Source: Plecoglossus altivelis
Taxonomy: Eukaryota > Chordata > Actinopteri > Osmeriformes > Plecoglossidae
Direction: 5' to 3'
NCBI GenBank assembly: GCA_036571765.1
Contig: BROE01000025.1
Coordinates: forward strand, 1,736,618-1,800,617
Length of the DNA stretch: 64,000 nucleotides
The notes below the pieces were generated by a model, which worked only from the letters and a program-made list of their open reading frames with translations, did not search any database and was not told where the DNA came from. This document shows, piece by piece, positions 55,186 to 64,000 of the stretch (its first letter is position 1; each line of letters starts with the position of its first letter). Made by a program: the position numbers and the translations under genes.

Positions 55186-55404
55186 AGAACGTGGCTGCTT
55201 CCTGGCAGCCATGTTGTTTGTTTTCCTGCTCTCCCCTCAGAGGTCTGCTTGGTTTCGCTCCGTCTCTGCCTACGCTGCCTGCCCTCGCGGAGCTCCCAGA
55301 GACCACTGCTGTAACCGCCCTCCCCGACCAGCTAGCAACTCGCCTGAGTGTCAGCCCGGATACGACGCACAACACGACACGACACCACACACACACACAG
55401 TTTA
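55186..55404. other. unique sequence before the 1.6-kb duplication
   Basis: A 70-codon frame beginning M-L-F-V-F-L-L at 55211 follows a CTCCCCTCAG acceptor-like word at about 55241 but shows no recognised domain and runs into CA repeats. No gene is called. Confidence 0.35.
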
Positions 55405-56975
55405 TGCCTCTCTGTTCTGACACGGGCTACAGGCCTGCCACTGGGCCACTGGAAATTTAAGTCGGGTGTAGGAGAAATTAGCCAAGGAAGGAAGGAAATG
55501 GGATGTTGACTTGAACTGGCCCCGAGGGCAGCTGAGAGTCTCCCTGCGCGGCTCCGCTGGCTGCCTGACAGTTTGATGGAGCGAGTGGAGGCTTCCCCGC
55601 GGCCCTCCAACGCCGCCGCTCGCACTGATGTAGCTCAGCGAGGAACAGATTGAGCCTCGGGGCAATGGCACTTTGACTAGCGTACTCTGCTCGTCGCCTG
55701 CCCTCTCTCCCTCTCTCCCTCCCTCCCCATCTCTCTCTCCTCACCCACTCGCGCGACGCACGGAAGGGGAGCGCGCGCGCAGCGGCGCCGCATCGGCACG
55801 GCATCGACGGCGCGCGGACGCGGCAGACGCCCGCGTGCGCGCACGACGCACGCCGGGGTTGGCTTCGCCTTCAACTCTCTCCTGGCTCGGCCAGCGCCGT
55901 GATGAGCAGCACAGATGCCGTCTCGCTTCCAAGGAGGGCGACAGCGAGGAGGGAGGGAGAAGCGGAGAGAGACAGGAGGGGTCGCGAAGATAAGAGAAGA
56001 GAGAGTTGGAAGGGGTTGGAGATGAGAAAGAGTAGGAGAGAGGGGGGGGGGGCTTGCGGAGCCAACACAGACATAATGAAAAGAGGCTTGCGGCGACCCA
56101 CAGTGCGCTGGTCATGAGAAGCATGTGCCGCCGGGGGGCTCTGCTGCTAATTTCGGGGGGCAGCCAAGCGTTTCACGCTAGACTTGTCATTGAGCCAGAG
56201 GGGCATTCATACTGTGCAGCAATATGCCAGAGAGGGGAGGTATTCCCCCTCCCTTCCCCCTCCCTCCCTACGTCCCCGCTCTCCTCCCTCGTCGTACCTA
56301 TGATCAAGAGCGGCTCATCGGCGGGTAAAGAATTACAAAATGAGAAGTTCCTGTGGCAATGACCAGGCGACAGGATTTCCTAACTCCCCCATCGCCTACC
56401 CGTCCCTGTCTCTCCATCTCCCCTCCATCCTCAGACGACCAGGAATATCTTCCAAATCTCCCCCCCCCCCCCGCCCCCCACCCCGCCCTCCCCGCCCCCC
56501 AAACGCCCAGGCCTTTTCAGATGTGTCCGTTCAGCATTCCCAGTCAACACAGTGCTGTGAGAGCGGTGGTTAGTCCAGGGAAACGTGCCGAGCCGCAGCC
56601 CCTGTGTGTACGTGGTCCCTGGGCCTGAGGTTGAGCACAGACAAGGCCAAACAGCAGGCCCTGACCATCTTTAATCAGCAGCACTGACACGCTGAGTGAT
56701 TTGTCTCGCCCTTGGGTTATCGCTAAATCCGAGATAGAGAGGAGACCAAAGTCAGAGAGAAGCTCGGAGGGAGATGGGAGGTGGGAGGGGGGGGGGGGAG
56801 GTCTTTGGGGTCAGTCTCCGGGGGGCGAGGGTGCAGGAGAGAGTCTGTGTTGTGTCGGGTCCGATCTGACAGAGAGCTTTCTGGAAGACGCAGGGATGGA
56901 AACTAGCCTGCCAGGGAGGGAACGCTAACATTTTGTTTCTTGTCTCGGGAATCTCACCAATGTGGTGGAGGGGAG
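55405..56975. repeat. 1.6-kb near-tandem duplication, copy 1
   Basis: Starts at GCCTCTCTGTTCTGACACGG and ends near AATGTGGTGGAGGGGA. Complex blocks, for example 55435-55665, 55845-55965, 56065-56210 and 56510-56740, are nearly identical to copy 2. GA-, CT- and C-rich parts differ greatly in length and composition. No exon is supported in either copy. Confidence 0.92.
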
Positions 56976-57030
56976 CCCCTGGGCAGATGGAGAGATGGGA
57001 GACGCAGAGAAGGAAAGAAGAGAGAATATT
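56976..57030. other. short spacer between duplicated copies
   Basis: Fifty-five purine-rich bases that join the end of copy 1 to the start of copy 2. Confidence 0.7.
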
Positions 57031-58618
57031 GCCTCTCTGTTCTGACACGGGCTACAGGCCTGCCACTGGGCCACTGGAAATTTAAGTCGGGTGTAGGAGA
57101 AATTAGCCAAGGAAGGAAGGAAAATGGGATGTTGACTTGAACTGGCCCCGAGGGCAGCTGAGAGTCTCCCTGCGCGGCTCCGCTGGCTGCCTGACAGTTT
57201 GATGGAGCGAGTGGAGGCTTCCCCGCGGCCCTCCAACGCCGCCGCTCGCACTGATGTAGCTCAGCGAGGAACAGATTGAGCCTCGGGGCAATGCTTGTAC
57301 TGCTTACTCCTCTACTCCTCCCTCTACTCCCTCATTCCTCCCCTTAATCTCCGCGTCCTCCCATAGCAATCTCTCTCGCTCACCACTCGCGCACGCACGG
57401 AGGGGAGCGCGCGCGCAGCGGCGCCGCATCGGCACGGCATCGACGGCGCGCGGACGCGGCAGACGCCCGCGTGCGCGCACGACGCACGCCGGGGTTGGCT
57501 TCGCCTTCAACTCTCTCCTGGCTCGGCCAGCGCCGTGATGAGCAGCACAGATGCCGTCTCGCTTCCAAGGAGGGCGACAGCGAGGAGGGAGGGAGAAGCG
57601 GAGAGAGACGGAGGGGGGTCGGAGATAGAGAGTGAGAGAGTTGGAGAGGGGGTTGGAGATGAGAGAGGTAGAGAGAGGGGGGGGGGGGGGGGACTTGCGA
57701 GCACACAGACATAATGAAAAGAGGCTTGCGGCGACCCACAGTGCGCTGGTCATGAGAAGCATGTGCCGCCGGGGGGCTCTGCTGCTAATTTCGGGGGGCA
57801 GCCAAGCGTTTCACGCTAGACTTGTCATTGAGCCAGAGGGGCATTCATACTGGGTGACAGCAATTGCCAGAGACGCGCGCGGGAGAGGTATACCCTCCAC
57901 TTCCCCCTCCCTCCAACTCTCCCACCCCCTCCTCCTCCTCTCTAACCTGATTGCAAGAGCTGTCATCGGCAGGGTAAAGAATTACAAATGAGAGTCCTGT
58001 GGCAATGACAGGGACAGGATTCCTACTCCCCCATCCCTCCCTCCCTGTCTCTCCATCTCCCCTCCATCCTCAGACGACCAGGAATATCCTCCAAATCTCC
58101 CCCCCCCCCGCCCACGCCCGCCCTCCCCGCCCGCCCAAACGCCCAGGCCTTTTCAGATGTGTCCGTTCAGCATTCCCAGTCAACACAGTGCTGTGAGAGC
58201 GGTGGTTAGTCCAGGGAAACGTGCCGAGCCGCAGCCCCTGTGTGTACGTGGTCCCTGGGCCTGAGGTTGAGCACAGACAAGGCCAAACAGCAGGCCCTGA
58301 CCATCTTTAATCAGCAGCACTGACACGCTGAGTGATTTGTCTCGCCCTTGGGTTATCGCTAAATCCGAGATAGGAGAGGGAAGACCAAAGTCAGAGAGGA
58401 ATCCTCGGGGGAGGGTGGGAGGTGAGGGGAGGGGGGGGGGAGGAGTCTTTGGGTGATCTCCGGGGGGCGAGGGTGCAGGAGAGAGTCTGTGTTGTGTCGG
58501 GTCCGATCTGACAGAGAGCTTTCTGGAAGACGCAGGGATGGAAACTAGCCTGCCAGGGAGGGAACGCTAACATTTTGTTTCTTGTCTCGGGAATCTCACC
58601 AATGTGGTGGAGGGGAGG
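57031..58618. repeat. 1.6-kb near-tandem duplication, copy 2
   Basis: Offset 1626 bases from copy 1 at the left end. It is the same length to within about 20 bases, with indel-dominated differences such as 57293-57390 against 55667-55755. Contains G16 at 57677-57692. The pattern of unique sequence identical and low-complexity sequence discordant is typical of two haplotypes or differently polished contigs placed side by side. Confidence 0.92.
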
Positions 58619-60419
58619 GCGGCAGGGATGGGGAGAGATGGAGAGAAGCGCGAGAGAGAGATAAGATTAGACGAGAGAGGGAGGAGCAGAGTGAAGCGCG
58701 GACAGAGAGAGGAGAGATAGAGATGCGAGAGAGAGTATGTAAACGGAGAGAGACTAACAGCTGCTTGTCTCCTCCTTAAAAAGCTGTACCACTGCCTGGG
58801 GTCTGTCAACTGGGAGAGAGGAAGAGGGGATGAAAGGAGGAGGGCGAGGAAAGATGTAGTCAGTAATGAAAGATCGGGGGGTTGGGGAAGAGCAGGGGGG
58901 GGTCGGGGGGGTGAATTAACCTAGCAGCAAGAGAGAGAAACTACTGTTAATCTCCAAAACAAGCGAGAGAGGAGGAGACAGGCATAAAGAGAGAAGTAGA
59001 GAGAGAGAGTAAGAGACAGGAAGAGGGAAGAGTGAGGAGGAAGGTGAATGGGAGAGGGGAGAGCGAGAGAGATGAGGGGAAGTGAGAAGGAGGAAGGAGG
59101 TAATTCACACTGTGCACATCCTCGGGCGGTGAATAATTTAGAGGAGCGCTGGGACGCCGAAACAAAGATGAACACAAAACACTGGCAGCGTTTGACCCAG
59201 AGCTGCAGCTACAACAGCTCACATCTGAGGAGAGCATGCTCTGTCTCTCTCTCCCCCAAACCTCCACCCTCCACCCCAAACCTCCACCCTCCACCCCACC
59301 TCTCCTCCCTCTCTTCCTTTCTTTCTCTCTCCCCACGAGTGGCTTTCTTACCTATTGACATGCTACTCTCTCTCTACTACTCTCTCTTGCTGTTGCCTCT
59401 CCCCTCGTCTCTCCCCCCCCCCCCGCTCTTCGATCTTGGCTCTGGAGAGCTCAGTGAGGAAACAGCTGGGCTCTCCTTTTGTCTCGCCTCGCGCTCTACG
59501 ACACCAAGAGAGCCCAACAGCATGGCTGACATCTTAGTTCCCTCAGTTCAGTTCTCAACCCCGCTCCCCCCCTCCTCCCCTGCCTCGCCTCCGCACAACC
59601 CCCCTCCGCCCGCCCGTACTCTGCAAGCTGGCGTTGTGTGAGTGACAGTCAGCCATGGACGCCCAAGCCTGGGTGGGCGCCCGTCGGAAAAGGAGAGAGA
59701 GGCACTTCTGTTCCTGGCTAACAGGGGCGCAGGTAGAGCTTGCTGGGGCGGGCATCTGCTGCGTACGTGTGTGAACACTAAGGTATAAAAAATAAAACAA
59801 AGCGAAAGGACAATCCCCAAAAGGCCTGAGACTGCAGTGTGAGGAGCAGCACAACCTGGTTGTGGAGTTCAGCTCAAATTAGGAGTGACAGAGGGTGGAT
59901 GGGGGGTGGCGGGGGGGGTGGAGGGATGGATGGGGACGCGGGGACGCCCCCCCGAACATCATCCACCCTCCGCCGCCCCCTGCGTGCCAATGGTGCAAGG
60001 GACCGTATGTACTGGTAATTACATTAATGATAAGTTGAATTAGCCGCTTTACAGGGAGAGGGGGGAGGCGGGGTTTAGCCAGGTTTTGCTTGATTTTTGT
60101 GCACCGATGGAACTGGGGCAGAGTAATAGAAGCATAAACACGACAGGCTGCTGAACAAGGAGCCAGGGTAAGTGCAACCAACCCCCCCAAGCTTCTCTCT
60201 CTGCTCTCTCGTCTCTGCCCCTCTGGCCTCTCTTCCCTCCGTCATAACCCTCTTCCGCCTCCTCTCGCTCTCCTCCCTCCCTCTCTCTCTGGTGCGCTCT
60301 CAGTCTCCTGCTTCGTCTGAGCTGCTGATATTAATGGGACGTCCCTTGTTTGTAAATGAGCCAAGTTGTGTGCACCACCGCGGGCTGTCTATTACAGCAG
60401 GCCTCTGGGGCTGCAGCTC
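58619..60419. other. purine-rich tracts and complex sequence
   Basis: 58630-59095 is dominated by GA/GGA-rich sequence. 59105-59240 and 59765-59885 are clean blocks. 59262-59300 has a CCTCCACCCTCCACCCCAAA repeat. 59985-60060 and 60300-60480 are A/T-balanced. A donor-like CAGG then GTAAGT lies at about 60169. No gene is supported. Confidence 0.45.
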
Positions 60420-60439
60420 CATATGGCCTCCGCATATGG
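60420..60439. promoter_or_regulatory. paired CATATGG E-boxes
   Basis: CATATGG occurs at 60420-60426 and 60433-60439, 13 bp apart, in a repeat-poor block. CATATG is the E-box variant bound by OLIG/neurogenin-type bHLH factors. Support is motif-only. Confidence 0.3.
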
Positions 60440-61638
60440 CAACTACATGCAGCATCAATTACATAGTTGTTATATATTACGCCGGTCGTTTTTTCTTTTT
60501 TTTTACGAGCAGTGTTTCCAATCCTCCTCTCGTCGCTTGTCCCTCTCCCTGTCCCTGCGTTTGCTACGCACGCGTGCGGCCGCGCGCGCTTTCCCGCCCG
60601 AACGCCCCCGCCTTCTAACAAGCTGTCGCGTCCCTCTCCTACCCGTGCGGATCCTGCGAAGGATGGCGTGCCGAGCTTCTGATCCTCGCTCGGAGGCCTG
60701 GACCGCGGCCCTCCTGTTCAGGCTGCAGCGGCCCACCACAGGGTTAGCAAGCCCCCCTCCACAGCCCCTCCCCTCCGGGACTCAAAGTGGCCGGGCAAGT
60801 TTGGGCCGAGCTGGAACATCCCAGTCAGGCAGAGGTAAATATGGGGGGGAGGGGGGGGGCGCGGTTCGGGGGCAGAGGGCAGGGGCCCATTGCAGAGTAT
60901 TTAATTGTGTGTTCAAAACCTTAGCAAGACCAGGAAGCCTTTAATCGTGTGTGTGTGTGTCTTAGATTTCTCTTTTTTTTGTTTTTACTTGTTTTTGGAA
61001 ACCCAGGTGCCTTTGGTGTGGGATCTGACGGGATGGGAACATGAGTACGGCAGAAAGCCAGCTGAAAGGCTCCTAGCCACGCTGGGCTTGTCACAGACGC
61101 CACAATTAGAGAGGAGATCACTGCTAGCGCCGCGCCAGTCCCCTGAATGGAAGTCTCTCGTTTGAGGGAAGGACAAGAAGGGGAGGGGAAAAGGAGGAGA
61201 GGGAAAGGGAGGGGAGGAGAAGGGAGAGGGGAGGGGGTTGCTAGTAGAAACGTTACACCGCTGGATAATCACTCGCGGGGATGAAAGACCCTCGTTGCGT
61301 TGCGTCCACGGAGGGTCTTTCCGGACCCCCGGGTTTGATTGTTTTCTGCGGTTGCTGCGGAAGATAGACAGGCAGGGAAGCGCAGGGCGAGAAGAGAAAG
61401 ACAGACAGAAAGGAAGACGAGACAGGCAGACAGACAGACTGACAGACAGACAAGCGACGCGGCTGGAGGCATGGGTCTACAGTGGGCATGCTCAATTCAC
61501 CTCCTCTATGTGGCGCCAAGCCATTCTAGACTGGTCCGTTCACCCGGCCAATAGTTCTAAAAGGTTAAAGACCCTCTCGACATCCCATAACTAACGTAAC
61601 ACCTATCTACCACTATAAGGATCGTTAGGCTCGAGCAC
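60440..61638. other. mixed sequence, possible exon-like frame at 61005
   Basis: 60530-60620 is CpG-rich. A strong acceptor-like tract (T-rich, GGAAACCCAG) ends near 61006 and is followed by 53 open codons (V-P-L-V-W-D-L-T-G-W-E-H-E-Y-G...) to a TGA at about 61165. No family is recognised and the block may be conserved non-coding. (CAGA)n lies at 61398-61452. Confidence 0.3.
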
Positions 61639-61987
61639 ATGGACACTGGACTCAAACAGATTACGGCTGGTACACAAGATCTTATTACCACTGACAGTAA
61701 GTCTAATGTCCAGGTCCATTCTCACTTAATCCCCTAATCTCTGTAATCTCATCTGTTTCACCCGCCTTTTCTCTGTTACAGTACATCTACTTAATCTTAA
61801 TTCGGTTACTGTACCGCGCACACAGACAGAACGGGCATCTTGTGTGGTGTTTGTCGTGTTGGGGGGAGGGAGGGGGAGGCAGGAGGGGGCAGTCTGCCAC
61901 TCTTCCTCGTGCTGGGCAGAGCATCAGAGGGTTTTCTCACATGAAACAATCCCTGCTCCTTCACGGGGGAGTGGCCTAGCTCTCTAA
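61639..61987 (+). other. candidate two-exon mini-ORF with an 85-nt intron
   Basis: A donor ACA then GTAAGT (GT at 61697-61698), a CCCTAATC branch-like word and a pyrimidine-rich acceptor ending TTACAG (AG at 61780-61781) define an 85-base intron, a typical compact teleost size. Joining the flanks from an ATG at 61639 keeps a frame open for 87 residues to a TAA at 61985-61987, whereas the unspliced frame stops inside the intron. The second part runs through a GGA-rich stretch and no domain is recognised, so chance is a real alternative. Confidence 0.2.
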
Positions 61988-62518
61988 CTTGATTTCACAC
62001 ACGACTCTTCAAACCATGAGAGGGGGGGAAAGAGAAAAACGCAAAAGAGAGAGAGGAGAGAAAAAACTACAACGGAAAGCTTTGTTGGTTTAAAGAGCCT
62101 GGCCAAGGGAGTTGATTGAAAAAGAATAAAGCGCCTGGTTTACCAAATGTGAACACCCCCTCCCCTCCCCCCCCTCCCCCTCCGCCTTGTTGCTGGGGTG
62201 ACCGTGCGCGAGAGTGCTGTTCCTGGTAATTATGTTCGAGGTCACTGGGTTTGTGTGATGCTGGAGGGTGGAGATGGGCCCCGCTCCTCATTCAGTGCCC
62301 CAGAGGGAGAGGGCATACGTTCAAGGCGGGACCAGTGATGCCCGCCAATTCATCCCTGCCATGCATTCATGTGGATCGACGCTGAGTCCCTCTGTCCGCA
62401 GGATCACCTGGAGCGAACGTTTTATTCATCCTCCCTCTCGCCTGCCCTCCGCCACCTCCCCTCCCCCTCTGCTCCTCCAGCCCTCCAGCTAATCGCTCTC
62501 GGTGCACCCCCCTGCCAG
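61988..62518. other. unique sequence
   Basis: Purine-rich 62015-62070, C/T-rich 62150-62190 and complex sequence. No gene is seen. Confidence 0.5.
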
Positions 62519-62570
62519 AGCTCCTTCGTCAGATGTCTCACCGTGTGCATAAGCTGTGCTTGAAGCGGAG
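62519..62570 (+). other. candidate small plus-strand exon
   Basis: An acceptor (pyrimidine-rich, CCCCCTGCCAG) precedes 52 bases ending at a strong donor GAG then GTAAGT (62571). One frame is open and reads L-L-R-Q-M-S-H-R-V-H-K-L-C-L-K-R. The other two contain stops. The family is not recognised. An ATG inside (about 62533) would also allow a first exon. Confidence 0.22.
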
Positions 62571-63368
62571 GTAAGTTTCCAGACTTTCAAGACAGCGGCG
62601 TTTGGTTTTCGAGCAGTCTCTTACACACAAGTCAGACACAACGCGCTTACATAGGTGGGAATCCCAAACCCCCCACACACACACACGGCACCCCCCCAGC
62701 ACCCGACCTCCCTCCACACCCCCTTAAAATAAAACCCCCCATCAGCTCTACAGTTCTAAAATTTGAAATCTCCAACGAGCCCATTTCCTTTAGATGCTCC
62801 CAGGGTGCATAGTCATGGTCGCTAGTCCCAGGCCCCCCCCCCCAGCCCCGCCCAGCCCCACCCCAGCGCCGTCTCACCCCCTCCTGTCCCCAGGTGGTGC
62901 TAGCAAGCCTGTCTGGGCCGCTGTGTTCCCTACAGAGTCATCCTAGCAAAGCTCAGGGCCATTATGGAGCTAAGCCGCTCTCCGATGAGCTTGTGCAGTA
63001 ATGGCTGTTCTTAGCCCAGCCAGTGGGCCCTTCCACCAGCTCATTCCAACTCTAAGTGAGTCTCAGGTCTCGCCTAGTGAGAAGTGACTAATTGCGTCTA
63101 GTTGTTAGTGCCCCTGGAATGAGATCCACTTCAAGCAGTGACAGGCTGTGCAATCATTTCTTTTCTCCTTTCAACGCCCGCGCATCCTCCCAGTACCTCC
63201 TCGCCCCACCTCTCCCCCCTCCTTCTTCTCACCCTCCGCCAAATTTACCCCTCTCGCTTCTCAGACTACTGGGCTGTAAAATTGAGCAGGCGTCAGGCAG
63301 GACCCGGAATGAGAGCTGGCATCTTCGACACGCTAACCTTGAGGAAAGCCACCTCGAAGAGATGGAAA
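62571..63368. other. unique sequence
   Basis: C-rich 62670-62720 and 62830-62890. 62890-63170 is a clean, repeat-poor block. 63250-63368 is open in several frames without a recognisable product. Confidence 0.45.
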
Positions 63369-63580
63369 GTCGGCCATCTTAGTTTTGTTTTTTTTGTTTT
63401 TTTTTGGGGGGGGGGGGGGGCTGAGGGGAGGGGAGGGGGGGGGAAGCAGGCAGCGCTTTGATGACGCGGCGAACGAGGGAAGGAGGACGGCAGCCGTTGC
63501 CTTCGGACGCGTTGGAATACGGAGTCCTGCACGCGATCGAATGTTGTAAGCGGTCGCTAAAAGAAAACAAGATGGCCGAC
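63369..63580. promoter_or_regulatory. divergent promoter-like element
   Basis: AAGATGGCCGAC appears twice, pointing outward. On the minus strand it lies at about 63369-63380, and on the plus strand at 63570-63580 it is preceded by C. The region between them contains a T-run, G15 (63406-63420), and then a CpG-rich stretch with GATGACGCGGCG. Both copies place an ATG inside a YY1-like AAGATGGC element with a purine at -3. Such paired elements are typical of bidirectional vertebrate promoters, but here they are only sequence signals. Confidence 0.35.
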
Positions 63581-63673
63581 GGAGAAAAGACATGTCATAA
63601 AGCCAGAAACCTTTTTAGAAGCATACAGGCAGAATGTCTGAATTCTGGGGCAGAAGAAAGAAAAGAGACCTGA
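63572..63673 (+). other. candidate short ORF or first exon at divergent promoter-like element
   Basis: The ATG at 63572-63574 has A at -3 and G at +4 and opens 33 codons (M-A-D-G-E-K-T-C-H-K-A-R-N-L-F-R-S-I-Q...) to a TGA at 63671. Composition is more protein-like than most frames in the window. No donor consensus lies inside, so either the frame is a short ORF or it is fortuitous. The family is not recognised. Confidence 0.22.
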
Positions 63674-64000
63674 TCTCTCTCTCTAATTCTGACAACTGAC
63701 AACCTCCCTAATTCCCCTCTCACTCCCTTGTCCTCAGTTTTTAATGTGAAGCGCTACCTCTGCCACTCCCTACCTAGCAGTCTAATTCAGCATCCTTCCA
63801 CAGCATGTACACTGACTAGATAAAGGCCATGACAATATCAGGGTGGGAAAAAAGACATTTACAAAATGATCATCCCTTAAGCATATTCTCTAAACGACCA
63901 AACAAACTAGCACTTAAAATGATATTAACTTGGGTGTGCGAAGCGCGCACAGGAATTCAGCAATCCATTACCGTGTACTGTGGGCCACAATAACAACCCC
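63674..64000. other. AT-rich unique sequence to window end
   Basis: Repeat-poor sequence with nothing gene-like. Confidence 0.55.

Noticed and set aside
54818..55423. 201-codon minus-strand Leu/Ser-rich frame
   Set aside because: Translation of the GA-rich simple sequence; would be a false membrane protein.
55628..55665. TAGCTCAGCGAGG word like a tRNA A box (also at the matching place in the second copy)
   Set aside because: No B box or cloverleaf follows; probably coincidental.

Overview
The window looks like nuclear DNA of a ray-finned (teleost) fish, and almost all of it is non-coding. The evidence is dense (CA)n/(GT)n and (CT)n microsatellites, unusually many long poly-G/poly-C runs, short-unit minisatellites, GCTAGC/GCTAAC-type low-complexity sequence, and one degenerate tRNA-headed SINE whose core (GCGTCTGCTAA) is a motif I associate with teleost repeats. 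There are no operons, ribosome-binding sites, CRISPR arrays or long open frames free of repeats. I cannot name the species or the locus. Two assembly gaps are present (22 N at 13822-13843 and 697 N at 31546-32242). Three local near-tandem duplications (8.4-9.0, 13.5-14.1 and 55.4-58.6 kb) differ mainly by indels, so they may be false duplications.

Layout. 1-9 kb: CpG-dense edge, simple repeats, a 12-bp GCTAGC minisatellite and a duplicated 308-bp segment. 9-17 kb: GC-rich sequence with poly-G/C runs, a (CA)n/(GT)n inverted pair, and a duplicated segment carrying a minus-strand exon-like sequence that could encode one membrane helix. 17-25 kb: the most repeat-poor part, with a possible minus-strand exon near 19.9-20.1 kb, a GATA-motif trio and a 16-bp perfect palindrome. 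25-31 kb: a 27-copy 28-bp minisatellite, a perfect hairpin, a 33-copy 12-bp minisatellite and microsatellites. 32-48 kb: tetranucleotide arrays, two more minisatellites, the SINE remnant, and enhancer-like motif clusters (ETS triplet, CRE/octamer). 49-55 kb: a CpG/CRE-rich block, a possible first coding exon at about 50.3 kb on the plus strand, and candidate exons at 49.9 and 53.6 kb on the minus strand. 55-64 kb: the 1.6-kb duplication, purine-rich tracts, a candidate 85-nt intron, and a divergent promoter-like element near 63.4-63.6 kb.

No complete protein-coding gene can be supported. The candidate exons rest on splice-site and start-codon context only. The many blocks of complex, A/T-balanced sequence between repeats would fit introns or gene-desert sequence around a developmental gene, but conservation cannot be tested from one sequence. 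Most long open frames here are by-products of repeats with unit lengths divisible by three or lacking stop codons.
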